A stretch of 64,000 nucleotides of DNA from Paractinoplanes brasiliensis (GCF_004362215.1 NZ_SNWR01000001.1:2854001-2918000), one strand, 5' to 3'; counted from the first letter of the stretch, positions 8,418 through 18,832 are shown. The notes: generated from the letters alone by a model not told the origin. Numbers and translations: made by a program.

Positions 8418-9653
8418 ATGAGCCTTTCGACGCAGCCCTCGCCCGCCGCTGACCCGGTCCGCCTGGACGCCCCGGTGCTCGACGTGGTCGTGCCCGTCCA
8501 CAACGAGGAGGTCGACCTCGAGCCGAGCGTGCGCCGGCTGCACGAATACCTCAGAACACATTTCCCGTACGGGTTCCGCATCACGATCGCCGACAACGCC
8601 AGCACCGATTCGACGGCAGCGGTGGCGGAGCGGCTGACCGGCGAGCTGACCGGGGTCGCCTGGGTGCACCTGCCCGAGAAGGGACGCGGGCGCGCCCTGA
8701 AGCAGGTGTGGACGCGCTCCGACGCTGCCGTTCTGGCGTACATGGACGTCGACCTGTCAACCGACCTCGACGCGCTGTTCCCGCTGGTCGCACCGCTGAT
8801 CAGCGGCCACTCCGACCTGGCCGTCGGCTCGCGGCTGGCTCGGGGCTCCCGGGTTGTGCGGGGCGCCAAGCGGGAGTTCATCTCGCGCGGCTACAACCTG
8901 ATCCTGCGCGGCACCCTGGCCGCCCGCTTCTCCGACGCGCAGTGCGGCTTCAAGGCGATCCGTTCCGAGGTGGCGGCGCAGCTGCTGCCGATGGTCGAGG
9001 ACACGGGCTGGTTCTTCGACACCGAGATGCTGGTGCTGGCCGAACGGGCCGGCCTGCGCATCCACGAGGTGCCGGTCGACTGGGTCGACGACCCCGACAG
9101 CCGCGTCGACATCCTTTCGACAGCGGTGGCCGACCTGCGCGGCATCGCCCGTTTGCTGCGCGCCTTCGCCTCGGGCCGGCTCCCCCTGGCCACGCTGCGC
9201 GAACAGCTCGGCCGCAACCCCCTGCCGGTGGCGGGGGTGCCGACCGGCCTGACCGGGCAGTTGATCCGCTTCGCCGCCGTGGGAGTGATCAGCACGCTGG
9301 CCTACCTGGCCCTTTACGCCCTGCTTCGCCAGGGAATGAACCCGCAGCCCGCCAACCTGCTGGCCCTGCTGGCCACGGCCCTGGCCAACACAGCTGCCAA
9401 CCGCCGGCTGACCTTCAACGTACGGGGGTCCGCCGGCGCCTGGCGTCACCAGGCCCAAGGCTTGATCGTCTTCGCCGTCGGTTTGGGCTTGACCAGCGGA
9501 TCCCTGGCAATGCTGGACGCCCTGCACTCGGCGCCCGCGAAGCCGGTCGAACTGGCTGTCCTCATCCTGGCCAACCTGCTGGCCACCGCGGTCCGCTTCC
9601 TGCTGCTCCGGAGCTGGGTCTTCCGTACCCACCGAGCCCGGGCCACGTCGTAA
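8418..9653 (+). CDS. Fused GT2 polyprenyl-phosphate glycosyltransferase and GtrA flippase-like protein
   Basis: 411 residues. The N-terminal GT2 domain (about residues 15-260) has LDVVVPVHNEE, NASTDSTA and the metal-binding AYMDVDLSTD motif, as in dolichol/polyprenyl-phosphate mannosyltransferases. The C-terminal part (about 275-405) has four membrane helices of GtrA type. Together they would make and translocate a polyprenyl-linked sugar, the donor for the GT39 enzyme at 6260. The gene shares the TCACAG direct repeat with the upstream genes, so co-regulation is likely. Confidence 0.88.
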   Translation: MSLSTQPSPAADPVRLDAPVLDVVVPVHNEEVDLEPSVRRLHEYLRTHFPYGFRITIADNASTDSTAAVAERLTGELTGVAWVHLPEKGRGRALKQVWTRSDAAVLAYMDVDLSTDLDALFPLVAPLISGHSDLAVGSRLARGSRVVRGAKREFISRGYNLILRGTLAARFSDAQCGFKAIRSEVAAQLLPMVEDTGWFFDTEMLVLAERAGLRIHEVPVDWVDDPDSRVDILSTAVADLRGIARLLRAFASGRLPLATLREQLGRNPLPVAGVPTGLTGQLIRFAAVGVISTLAYLALYALLRQGMNPQPANLLALLATALANTAANRRLTFNVRGSAGAWRHQAQGLIVFAVGLGLTSGSLAMLDALHSAPAKPVELAVLILANLLATAVRFLLLRSWVFRTHRARATS

Positions 9654-9719
9654 CCACACTGCACGTCCACCGCCGGTCCGGATGGCAGCACACCCGACAA
9701 GCCCACTACGGAAACGGAG

Positions 9720-10031
9720 TCAGTGTTCCGGGGGAAGCTGGTCGGGCGTGATGCGACGGGGGCGGCCCGGTGGGCGACGCAGCACGGCGACGGCGATCAC
9801 CAACATGGCCATGAACGCGGCCGCCGCCGCGGCGACCCACCAGCCGAGCACGCCGAGAATGACGGCGGCGGTCCAGATGACCACGGCGGTGAGGATCAGC
9901 GACAGGGACGGGCGTTTCCGGCGGGGCGGCTCGAGCCGGCCGCTGGTCATGCGGGCGCAGAACTCGGGGTCGTCACGCCTCAGCTGACGCTCCAACTGCG
10001 CCAGACGTCGGCTGTCTTCCCTGCTCAACAT
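9720..10031 (-). CDS. DUF3040-type small membrane protein
   Basis: 103 residues from ATG 10031, chosen for its GGAGGTGG ribosome site. It begins MLSREDSRRLAQLERQL, the typical DUF3040 opening, followed by a basic loop, two adjacent membrane helices (about residues 46-85) and a basic Pro-rich tail. The family is widespread in actinomycetes and has no known function. Confidence 0.8.
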   Translation of the reverse strand: MLSREDSRRLAQLERQLRRDDPEFCARMTSGRLEPPRRKRPSLSLILTAVVIWTAAVILGVLGWWVAAAAAAFMAMLVIAVAVLRRPPGRPRRITPDQLPPEH

Positions 10032-10417
10032 GTCGCCACCTCCGGTCGGGCCGCGGCCACACTCGATCGAACGGCACGCACTCCGATCGATGCCATTGTT
10101 ACTCACGTGTTGCCTTTCGGATACCTCCAGAATTCCGTCCGGCCCACTGACCGGGATACCGACCGCCTCGCCGATCCCAGAATCGCCGAACCTGTCCCAA
10201 CCAGTGGACCCCGGCCACCGCCGGCCGGGATCGGGCCACCGCTCGGCCGGAAAGTACGCCGGATCCGCGACCGGTCGGCCGGAAAGGAAGATCAGGGCGA
10301 GACGTTCCGGTGTGGTGACGGGTGGGTGTGTCCCCCGGATCGGCGGTTCGCATCCCGCCGGATCCCGCTGCCGATCGGCCGGGGCACCCGCCTGAAGCCG
10401 CCTGTCGCGGGCAGCCC
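10032..10417. other. Intergenic stretch without a recognised gene
   Basis: About 390 bases between the DUF3040 gene's start and the end of the glycosylase-like gene. It contains two copies of CGGCCGGAAAG about 36 bases apart (near 10236 and 10272) but no convincing coding frame. Part must hold the DUF3040 promoter. Confidence 0.5.
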
Positions 10418-11515
10418 TCAGTCGAAGGCGACCGTCGCCTCAGGGACCCCGCGGGCTCGCGCCACCTCGGCCGATTCCTGTTCGACCTGTTTTCGGCGGG
10501 TACCGGGCAGCGACCGGAAAAGCGTGACACTCAGGTCGACCCTTTTCTTGCCGGCCATCTTGGCCCGCCAGACCCCGGCCACCTCACCGTCGACCAGGAG
10601 CACCCCGGGGTTGCCGAGGATGCGCCACACCTCTTTCTGCTGCTCACGGTCGGGCACCAGGACGTCACGATCACGCGCCTGGAGCAGCGGATCCATCGGT
10701 GGGACGAACCGGACACCCGACGGGCTCGACGCGGCCCGCAGGTCGTCGACGGCGTCGAGGGGAAGCCAAGCCTTACGACCCTCCACACTCACCTGTGCCA
10801 GCCGATCCTCCGGCCAGACGGTCTTGAGCACGGCGGCCGAACTGCCCAGATATTTCCCTGCCTCGAGCGGACCGGCCGGCCCCAGCAAACGCAGACAGGT
10901 CAGGATCAAGTCGTCGATTCCCCTGTTCGCGGAAGGGATCGGCGGCGCGTCGGGCAGCGGGCCGAGCATCGCGTCGCGCCCGCGGGACTGGACCTCGACG
11001 CCACCGGCCAGGCCGGCGTGCTGCCAGACAGTGCCCGCGATGTGCCGCGCCCGGCAACTGCGGCACTCGTACGTCAGAGCCGCCGGCACCCGCTTGGTCA
11101 CCTCGGTGCTCACGTCACCGCGAAGCATCGGCTCGCGCACCACTTCGCGGAACGCCTCGGCGGTGACGCGGAAGGCCTCGACGCCGAGTTTCGCGGCATC
11201 GGGAATCTGGCCGCTCTTGATGCGTACGGAGGCATCGGCGTCGCTGACCGGCCAGAGCTGCTGGACGAGCGCCGCCAGATCGGCGCGCCGGTGCAGGTGC
11301 GGCGCCCCGCGCGTGGCCCAGACGGTGATCAGCCGCGCGTCGGCCAGGTCGGCGCTGGTGCGGGCGGCCAGCGCGACCCGGGCCGAGCCGGGCGTGTACT
11401 CCTGCACGCCGAGATCGAGGACGGGCAGGTCGGAGGGCAGGTCGGAGCCACGCTCGGCGAGACCGAGCGCGTCGACCCGATAGGCCATGACTTGTGCACG
11501 ATCAACGTTGACCAC
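10418..11515 (-). CDS. Winged-helix DNA glycosylase AlkZ/YcaQ-like protein
   Basis: 365 residues from GTG 11515, with an AGGGGGT ribosome site. It resembles the HTH_42/AlkZ-like family, whose members unhook interstrand crosslinks or remove bulky alkylated bases. Features are the N-terminal DRAQVMAYRVDALGL, tandem winged-helix-like segments in the middle and the C-terminal VRFVPPMDPLLQARDR with GVLLVDGEVAGVWR. I did not identify the catalytic Gln motif with certainty, so enzymatic activity is not assured. It neighbours a divergent TetR and an acetyltransferase without an obvious operon link. Confidence 0.75.
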   Translation of the reverse strand: MVNVDRAQVMAYRVDALGLAERGSDLPSDLPVLDLGVQEYTPGSARVALAARTSADLADARLITVWATRGAPHLHRRADLAALVQQLWPVSDADASVRIKSGQIPDAAKLGVEAFRVTAEAFREVVREPMLRGDVSTEVTKRVPAALTYECRSCRARHIAGTVWQHAGLAGGVEVQSRGRDAMLGPLPDAPPIPSANRGIDDLILTCLRLLGPAGPLEAGKYLGSSAAVLKTVWPEDRLAQVSVEGRKAWLPLDAVDDLRAASSPSGVRFVPPMDPLLQARDRDVLVPDREQQKEVWRILGNPGVLLVDGEVAGVWRAKMAGKKRVDLSVTLFRSLPGTRRKQVEQESAEVARARGVPEATVAFD

Positions 11516-11532
11516 GGCACCCCCTGAGACGG

Positions 11533-12141
11533 CTAGGTGCGACGACCGTACCGCCGGGCTGCGACATTTCTCAGACGGTCACGGCGGCTGTCGGCCTGGC
11601 GTTCGACCAGCTCCCACGTGTCGAGGCGGCTCGAGCCGTACGGGCCTTCCTGCAGGATGGGCGGCTCGCCGGTGAGCCGATAACCACAGTGCCGGGCGAC
11701 GGCCGTGCTGCCGACGTTGCGCGAATCGATGCGCAGCAGCAGACGGCCCAGCTGGAGACTGCTTTGCGCGTACGCCGAGAGAAGTGACAACGCGCTGGAC
11801 GCGAGCCCCCGCCGCCGTTCGCGCGCGTCGACCAGATAGCCCAGCTCGGCTTCCTTGAGCCCGTGGTCGACGCCGAACAGAGTGACCTCGCCGAGGGGCC
11901 GCGAGCCGTCGGTCGTGATCGCGAGCTGGATCCGCCGGCCGCCGACCCGGTTCTGATAACAGCGTTTGAGGTACGCGATGCCGGCCTCGACGTCGAACGG
12001 CGACGGCATCGGCGACCACCGGGCGATCTCGGGTTCGTCGAGCATGCTGACCAGGTCGTCGAGGTCGTCCGACCGCCACTCGCGCAGGATGATGCCGTCC
12101 CCCGTCAGTGTGAGCGGATAGGGCAGACGGCTGGCGGCCAT
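11533..12141 (-). CDS. GNAT N-acetyltransferase, RimJ/RimL type
   Basis: 202 residues from ATG 12141. GNAT fold elements are LREWRSDDLDDLVSML, the central strand EAELGYLVDARERRRGLASSAL with an R-R-G-L-A acetyl-CoA loop, and IDSRNVGSTAVARHCGYRLTGE. It would acetylate an amine using acetyl-CoA; the substrate is unknown. An alternative upstream start at 12213 has no better ribosome site. It ends 17 bases before the glycosylase-like gene's start on the same strand, so the two may be co-transcribed. Confidence 0.82.
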   Translation of the reverse strand: MAASRLPYPLTLTGDGIILREWRSDDLDDLVSMLDEPEIARWSPMPSPFDVEAGIAYLKRCYQNRVGGRRIQLAITTDGSRPLGEVTLFGVDHGLKEAELGYLVDARERRRGLASSALSLLSAYAQSSLQLGRLLLRIDSRNVGSTAVARHCGYRLTGEPPILQEGPYGSSRLDTWELVERQADSRRDRLRNVAARRYGRRT

Positions 12142-12347
12142 GATTGAATCCTGCCCGTAAGGACCGGTTGCGGCCAGTAGCGCTGGATATGAAGCCGATG
12201 AGGGATTGGTCATGCCGGCAGCGTCGGATTGCCGCTATCGCTCCCGGCACGTTCGCGAGATGATGCACGGATCTTGACACACCCGACTTTTGCCCAATGT
12301 GGAGGGTTTTCGGGTGGCGTGATCGAGGAAGTCGTAACGTTGACACC

Positions 12348-12983
12348 GTGGAGAAACAAACCACGACGACCGGGCGCGGCGAAACGTACGCCGGACGATC
12401 CCGCGAGCAGCGGTCCGCCGAGCGGCGCGCGCGGATCATGACGTCGGCGGTCCACCTGTTCGGCACCCGCGACTACGACGATGTCACGGTCGCCGACGTC
12501 TGCACCGCCGCGAAGGTCTCCAAACGGTACTTCTACGAGCATTTCGACGACCGCGCCGACCTGCTGGTCAAGGTCAATCGCGAACAGAACGAGTGGCTGC
12601 TGCGAGGTGTGGCCAAGGCTGTCCCCGAGCGGCCGGCCACGCTCGGCGAGGTCTTCCGGCCCGCGCTGCACACCCTCGTCGACATGTTGCGCAACAACCC
12701 CGAGAGCGCCCGCGTGATCTACGTGAACGCGCCCCGGATGGAAACGCGCCGCCGCGGGGTGCTGCGTGAGGACGCCCAGTTCGTCGCCGCCATGCTCAGC
12801 CGCGCGGTGGGCAAACCCAAAGACCAGAGAGGCTTCGACCGTACGCTTCTCGCGCTCGTCGCCGGCCTCAGCGAGGTGATCATCGACTGGATCTCGCACG
12901 ACATGGACGGCGACCCCGACCAGCTCGCCGAGCACCTGACCGGAATCGCCCTCGCCCTCGCCACCAGCGCCGCCGCCCTGTAG
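12348..12983 (+). CDS. TetR/AcrR-family transcriptional regulator
   Basis: 211 residues from GTG 12348. The HTH is at about residues 30-75 (VTVADVCTAAKVSKRYFYEHFDDRADLL), and the C-terminal ligand domain is helical. TTGACA at 12274-12279 and a second TTGACA at 12337 lie upstream and may be promoter elements. It faces the acetyltransferase divergently and converges on the saccharopine-dehydrogenase-like gene 14 bases away. The target is not evident. Confidence 0.85.
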   Translation: MEKQTTTTGRGETYAGRSREQRSAERRARIMTSAVHLFGTRDYDDVTVADVCTAAKVSKRYFYEHFDDRADLLVKVNREQNEWLLRGVAKAVPERPATLGEVFRPALHTLVDMLRNNPESARVIYVNAPRMETRRRGVLREDAQFVAAMLSRAVGKPKDQRGFDRTLLALVAGLSEVIIDWISHDMDGDPDQLAEHLTGIALALATSAAAL

Positions 12984-12996
12984 CCACGCGGGAGCG

Positions 12997-14235
<1,239 letters not shown>

Positions 14236-14370
14236 GGTTCTGGATTCTGCATCAGCGCTCCGGAAACCGCTCGGGCGGTTTAGTCTCAAGCCGCTTGTTC
14301 CCTTACCGATTCGGCTGGTCACGGGCTTTCCAGGCGCCGGAACCGGCCCTGTCCGCGCTCGCGGACACCG

Positions 14371-14533
14371 CGGGCGGAACGCCGAGTCCTGCCGCCGCCC
14401 GACGGGACGAACACCCACGGCATGGAGCGGGGGACCCACGTTCCTCGGCGCGTCCGCGCGCCTCGGGGTGAAGCCGCCACACTCGCGCGGCCGGGCGCCT
14501 CAGCCCGAACCCGACAGCTGACCTCGCAGGCGT
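14371..14533 (+). ncRNA. c-di-AMP riboswitch (ydaO-yuaA family)
   Basis: Family-typical conserved blocks occur in order: GCCGAGTCCTGCCG (from 14381), ACGGCATGGAGCGGGGGACC (14417 on), GGGGTGAAGCCGCC (14465 on), and CGAACCCGACAGCTGACCTC followed by GCAGGCGT, ending about 14533. In actinobacteria this riboswitch sits upstream of rpf and other wall-hydrolase genes and turns them off at high c-di-AMP. It ends 16 bases before the rpf-like start, with the GGAGGG ribosome site immediately after it. Confidence 0.92.
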
Positions 14534-14548
14534 GGAGGGTTCTCTGTC

Positions 14549-15124
14549 ATGACACGAGTCTGCAAACCTGCCCGCACAGCGCTTGTTCTCGCCACGGCGG
14601 GCATCACCGGCATCACCTCCCTCATCGGCCCGGCCGCTGCCGCACCCTCGCCCACGGCCGACGTCAACTGGGACGCCATCGCCGCATGCGAGTCGGGCGG
14701 AAACTGGAGCATCAACACCGGCAACGGCTACTACGGCGGCCTCCAGTTCAGCCGCAGCACCTGGCGTGCCTACGGCGGGTCCCGTTTCGCCCGTACAGCC
14801 GACCGGGCCAGCCGTGCCGAGCAGATCGCCATCGCCGAACGGGTGCGCGACGGCCAGGGCCTGGGCGCCTGGCCCACGTGCGGCCGCCGGGCCTCGTCGA
14901 CCAAGCAGTACCGAGCCGCCCAGGCAGCGAGAACAGCCGGCGTACGCACCGAGCCGGAACGCTCGTCCCAGCGCGTCTACATCGTGCGAGCCGGGGACAC
15001 GCTCGCCGTGATCGCACAGCGGACGAGATTCCCCGGCGGCTGGCGCGCCCTGCACCGCCTCAACCGCGACGTGCTCCCCAGCCCGCACCGGATCTACCCC
15101 GGCCAGCCGCTCGCGCTCGCATAG
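14549..15124 (+). CDS. Resuscitation-promoting-factor-like transglycosylase with LysM
   Basis: 191 residues from ATG 14549, with GGAGGG 9 bases upstream. A signal peptide (residues 1-33, ending AAAA) is followed by the Rpf domain (about 38-112): VNWDAIAACESGGNWSINTG contains the catalytic Glu, and two further Cys are consistent with the Rpf fold. A LysM domain near the C-terminus (about 146-190) starts YIVRAGDTLAVIAQR. It cleaves peptidoglycan outside the cell and probably supports spore germination or growth resumption. It is under the upstream c-di-AMP riboswitch. Confidence 0.92.
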   Translation: MTRVCKPARTALVLATAGITGITSLIGPAAAAPSPTADVNWDAIAACESGGNWSINTGNGYYGGLQFSRSTWRAYGGSRFARTADRASRAEQIAIAERVRDGQGLGAWPTCGRRASSTKQYRAAQAARTAGVRTEPERSSQRVYIVRAGDTLAVIAQRTRFPGGWRALHRLNRDVLPSPHRIYPGQPLALA

Positions 15125-15148
15125 GTGGCGCGATGCCGCAAGAGGTGG

Positions 15149-15829
15149 TCACGGCCGGCGGGCCGCCGGGGCGTCGAAGTGGATCCGTGAAAGCGGCACC
15201 AGCGCGCCCTCCAACCGGCGCAGTGCCGTGGCCACCATGGTGGGCGGCCCGCTCAGATAGAAGTCGTGGTCGGGCCAGGGCCCACGAGCGGCCACGAGCG
15301 CGGCGACGTCGCCCACGGCCCGCGTGACGGTCAGCCACGGGTGCCGCTGGGCCAGCAGGTCGACGGCCTCGCGGTCGTAGAAGGCGGCCTCGTCCGGTTC
15401 GCCGCGGAAGAGGTGGATCCAGCGGGTCCGGTTGAATCGGGACAACTCGTCGATCAGCGCCTTCGCGGGGGCGAGCCCGGTGCCCGCCGTGACGAAGACA
15501 AGGTCACGGCGGGAGTACGGGTCGAGCGTCAGGGAGCCTCGTGGGGAGCCGATCCGCAGGGTGTCACCCGGTTTGAGGCGCTCGACGAGCGCGGCCGACA
15601 CACCGTCCGGCCTGACCGTGCGTACGTGGAACTCGAGCCGGCCGTCGGGGCGGGGCGCGTTGGCCACCGAGTAGTCCGCCCAGCGCCACGGCACGTACGG
15701 GCATTCGATGGCGACATGCTGGCCGGCCCGGAACGGCAACGGTCGCGGTGTGCGGCAGGTGAACACCGCGACGTCGGGGCCGCGCCGGTCATGATGCAGA
15801 ACCTCGGCGGGCCAGAAGTCGGTCAGCAC
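15149..15829 (-). CDS. FAD/NAD(P)-binding ferredoxin-reductase-like protein
   Basis: 226 residues. It resembles the reductase half of flavohaemoglobin and oxygenase reductases. The FAD domain contains RWADYSVANAPRPDG (an RxYS-type FAD motif), and the NAD-binding domain contains VFVTAGTGLAPAKALIDEL and YLSGPPTMV. No globin or 2Fe-2S domain is present, so it must pass electrons to a separate partner, which is not encoded next to it. Confidence 0.83.
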   Translation of the reverse strand: MLTDFWPAEVLHHDRRGPDVAVFTCRTPRPLPFRAGQHVAIECPYVPWRWADYSVANAPRPDGRLEFHVRTVRPDGVSAALVERLKPGDTLRIGSPRGSLTLDPYSRRDLVFVTAGTGLAPAKALIDELSRFNRTRWIHLFRGEPDEAAFYDREAVDLLAQRHPWLTVTRAVGDVAALVAARGPWPDHDFYLSGPPTMVATALRRLEGALVPLSRIHFDAPAARRP

Positions 15830-15950
15830 CGTACGCGCCTCGATGTCGGGTCGTCAGAGAGCTTTTACCCGATCAGCGTCACCGACATGATCGGCGGGCA
15901 ACGGACAACCGGTGCGAACCTGCAGTTCGCCACCCGGATCGGCAGACCGG

Positions 15951-16955
15951 TCAGAACCGCGGATCGATGTGGATCTTCGGTGCGGACCCGTGACGCTTCC
16001 CGACGAGCACGTCGGCCGCCTCCGCCAGCCCGACCGTCTCGGCGATCAACGGCCGAGGATCAACGGCGCCTGAGGCGTACGTCTCGATGGTCTCGCCGAG
16101 TCCGCCCGACGCGCTCAAAATGCCGGCGACGGTGACGTCCTTGAGCACGGCCTGCCGAGTGTCCACCAGCGACGGCTCGCCCGAGATGCCGATGCAGACG
16201 ACCCGTCCGCCGGGCTCCACCCGGTTGACAGCGAACGCCGGCAGGTCGTACGCGTTGGTGGCGTCGATGATCGCGTCGAACGGCACGGACGGCAGGTCGG
16301 TCCGGGTCCACGCCTCGGTGAACCCGAGCCCCCGCGCGAAAGCGAGCGATTCGGCGGTGGCGCCGAGCAGGTGGACGACCGCGCCGTGGGCCCGAGCGAA
16401 CATGGCAGCGAGCAGCCCGATCGTGCCCGGGCCCATGACCAGCACCGTCTTGCCCGGGGCGGGGCCGGCGGCCCGGACCGCACGCAGGGCATTGCCGCCC
16501 GGCTCGACCAGCGCGCCGAGGGCCGGGTCGACGGAATCGGGCAGCTCGAACAGCGCCTTCGCCGGCACGGGCAGGCTCTCGGCCAGTGCGCCCGGCCAGC
16601 CGTTCCGGATCCCGATCTCGTAGCGGTCGGCGCACAGGTGCTGGCGACCGTTCCGGCAGCGGGCGCAGCGACCACAGCCCAGCATCGTGTCGCCGGTGAC
16701 TCGCTTGCCCACCCACGAAGGGTCGACCCCGGCGCCGGCAGCGGAGACGACACCGCTCCACTCGTGGCCGATGCGGACCGGGTACGCGGCGTCGCCGCTC
16801 GCCAAGTAGGCCATGTCGCCGCTGAAGAACTCCATGTCGGTGCCGCACACCCCGGCGCGCTCGACGTCGACAACCACCTCACCGGGCCCGGCCACGGGCG
16901 GGTCGACCTCGACGACCTCGGAACGTCCCGGCCCGGTGATCACGAATGCGCGCAT
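15951..16955 (-). CDS. Zinc-dependent medium-chain alcohol/sugar dehydrogenase
   Basis: 334 residues from ATG 16955. Catalytic zinc ligands are visible in GVCGTD and IGHEWSGVV; the structural zinc site is LGCGRCARCRNGRQHLCADRYEIG with four Cys. The Rossmann segment is TVLVMGPGTIGLLAAMFARAHGA. It oxidises an alcohol or polyol with NAD(P). The sequence pattern is closest to threonine/sorbitol-dehydrogenase-like members; the substrate cannot be told. Confidence 0.87.
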   Translation of the reverse strand: MRAFVITGPGRSEVVEVDPPVAGPGEVVVDVERAGVCGTDMEFFSGDMAYLASGDAAYPVRIGHEWSGVVSAAGAGVDPSWVGKRVTGDTMLGCGRCARCRNGRQHLCADRYEIGIRNGWPGALAESLPVPAKALFELPDSVDPALGALVEPGGNALRAVRAAGPAPGKTVLVMGPGTIGLLAAMFARAHGAVVHLLGATAESLAFARGLGFTEAWTRTDLPSVPFDAIIDATNAYDLPAFAVNRVEPGGRVVCIGISGEPSLVDTRQAVLKDVTVAGILSASGGLGETIETYASGAVDPRPLIAETVGLAEAADVLVGKRHGSAPKIHIDPRF

Positions 16956-17015
16956 GCCGACAGTCTGCCGCCTGAATCGATCACACAACCGGGATGCCCC
17001 GGTAGCGGGGTCAGG

Positions 17016-17270
17016 GATGCGGCCTTCGACCTGATCGTGTCGTCGTTGAGTCAGCATCACCGGTCTGATGCGGAGGATGGAATTCGCGATCTGCGGCGAG
17101 TTCTGCGTCCCGGGGGAATGTTGTGGATTTATGACCTTCGGTGGGTTTCGGGGCGGGCTCGGAGAGCGGCTGAGCGGGAGTTCGAGGAGGTCCGGCGGGG
17201 AGGGGGTTCGGGGATTGGGGTGGGTGATCGGGCGGTTGTGGGCTCGATAGGGGTGTGGCGCCGGCCCGTT
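17016..17270 (+). pseudogene. C-terminal remnant of a SAM-dependent methyltransferase
   Basis: The frame from 17016 reads AFDLIVSSLSQHH, then DGIRDLRRVLRPGGMLWIYD and a charged tail EREFEEVRR. This is the motif 4 to motif 6 region of a class I methyltransferase (the usual form is VVSTLSLHH...LRPGG). No glycine-rich SAM-binding motif or start codon precedes it: the upstream sequence is the promoter side of the dehydrogenase gene. The fragment runs into the 69-bp repeat array. It is a decayed gene, and the N-terminal half is absent. Confidence 0.6.
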
Positions 17271-17307
17271 ACGGTCGCGCGGCGGCTCGGGGCGGGATTC
17301 GGCCTGC

Positions 17308-17600
17308 ATCTGTTGTGGGTGGGCTCGCTGCGGCCCGTGACGGTTCCATGGCGGTTGAGGAGGGTGCCGGGCGGGCGTCGTGGCCGGTCTTGCTGCCGCC
17401 GGTCACTGTCGCGTCGTGGTTGCGCAGGGTGCCAGGCCCGCACCCGTCGTGGGCCGGCTTGCTGCCGCCCGTCGCCCTCGCGCTGCGGTTGAGCAGGGTT
17501 GCAGGCCCGCATCCGTCGTGGGCCCGCTTGCTGCCGCCCGTCGCCCTCGCGCTGCGGTTGAGCAGAGTTGCAGGCCCGCATCCGTCGTGGCTGGGGCCCG
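17308..17600. repeat. Tandem 69-bp repeat array
   Basis: The marker GTCGTGG recurs at 17377, 17446, 17515 and 17584, exactly 69 bases apart, and a looser copy starts near 17312. The two units between about 17435 and 17572 are almost identical; the outer ones are diverged. Each contains CTTGCTGCCGCC and CAGGCCCGCA blocks. The period is a multiple of three, and the minus strand reads as a 23-residue repeat containing HDGCGPATLLNRSARATGGS. No ribosome site or flanking protein was found, so coding is doubtful. Confidence 0.8.
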
Positions 17601-17644
17601 TCACGGTTTCGCGGGGAAAGGTGGACGTGGCGGCTGTGGTGTGG

Positions 17645-18832
17645 TCAGCGGGCCGGCTCTGGGAGGGGGCGGGAGCGGCGGGTGGTTGCCAAGCGGGGTT
17701 CGGCCAGGACGACCAGGACGGCTGCCGTCGTGAGGAGGGCGCCGGCCAGTGTGGGGGCCTCGGGGCCGACGGCGGTGAGGAGCCCGCTTCCCAGCAAAGC
17801 GCCCGCTGTGATGCCGATGTTGAAGGCCGTGGAGGTGCCCGCGGCGGCCATGTCTGTGCTGCCAGGGGCGACCTCGAGGACTCGGGTGCTGAGGATGGAC
17901 GCTGTGCCGGAGAGGGCGAAACCGGCCACCGCGGTGGTGATGACGGCGGTGAGCGGGCTGGCGCCGAAGGTGAACTGGACGGCCAGCGTCACGGCCTGCA
18001 GCGCGGTGGCGGCCAGGAAGCTCGGCCAGCCCCACCCGCCCACGACCAGGCCGGCCACGACCACGCCGAGCAGGCCGGCGATGCCGCGCAGGGCGAGGAT
18101 CGGGCCCAGGGCCGCAGGGTCGAGGCCGCTCACACGGGTCAGGAAAGGGTCGATGTAGGTGAAAGCGGCGAATGCCCCGGCGACCGCGAGCGCGCTGGCG
18201 ACCACGAGCGTGCGGTAGCGGCCACGGTCGGGAGCGGTGCCGCGGTCGGCGTCGCTCGCGCCGCGTGGGGTTTCGGGGAGGAGGGCCAGCACGACGACCA
18301 GGACGAGCACGCCCAGCAGGCCCAGGAACAAAAACGGCAGCCGCCAGCTGGACTGCTGGCCCAGCCACGTGCCCAGGGGGACGCCGACCAGCGGCGCGGT
18401 GGAGGCCCCTGCGAACACCATGGACAGTGCCCGGCCGCGCAGGCGTTGCGGGAACAGGCCGGCCGCTGCGGGGGTGACCACGGCCCAGAAGACGGACTGG
18501 CTCAGGGCGATCACGACCCGGGCCGCCAGCAGGGACAGATAGTTCACGGCCAGGGCGGACAGCGACGTCGACACCACGAAGACCGCCAGGAGCAGGACGA
18601 GCAGGCGGCGGCGCGGCCAGGTGGCGGTCAGCCGGACCAGTGGCAGCGTGGCGATCACGACCACGAGCCCGTACGCCGTGACGAGCAGGCCGATCGAGGA
18701 CTCGCCGACGCCGAGGTCGCCGGCCATGGCAGCGAGCAGGCCGATCGGCAGGGTCTCGACCGTCACGAAGAGGAAGGCGCCGATCGACAACGCCGCCAGG
18801 GTGACCCAGGCACGCGTACGGCTCGCTTCCAC
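17645..18832 (-). CDS. MFS transporter, DHA1 (arabinose-efflux/drug) type
   Basis: 395 residues with twelve predicted membrane helices. It starts MEASRTRAWVTLAALSIGAF with FVTVETLPIGLL in helix 1. The usual loop-2 basic motif appears as LTATWPRRRLLV. It resembles proton-driven efflux permeases of the DHA1/AraJ group. No dedicated regulator is adjacent. Its 3' end lies just past the 69-bp repeat array. Confidence 0.85.
   Translation of the reverse strand: MEASRTRAWVTLAALSIGAFLFVTVETLPIGLLAAMAGDLGVGESSIGLLVTAYGLVVVIATLPLVRLTATWPRRRLLVLLLAVFVVSTSLSALAVNYLSLLAARVVIALSQSVFWAVVTPAAAGLFPQRLRGRALSMVFAGASTAPLVGVPLGTWLGQQSSWRLPFLFLGLLGVLVLVVVLALLPETPRGASDADRGTAPDRGRYRTLVVASALAVAGAFAAFTYIDPFLTRVSGLDPAALGPILALRGIAGLLGVVVAGLVVGGWGWPSFLAATALQAVTLAVQFTFGASPLTAVITTAVAGFALSGTASILSTRVLEVAPGSTDMAAAGTSTAFNIGITAGALLGSGLLTAVGPEAPTLAGALLTTAAVLVVLAEPRLATTRRSRPLPEPAR

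Noticed and set aside
10418..11515. Calling the HTH_42 protein a confirmed crosslink glycosylase
   Set aside because: The family resemblance is clear, but I could not locate the catalytic Gln motif with confidence, so only a family-level name is given.
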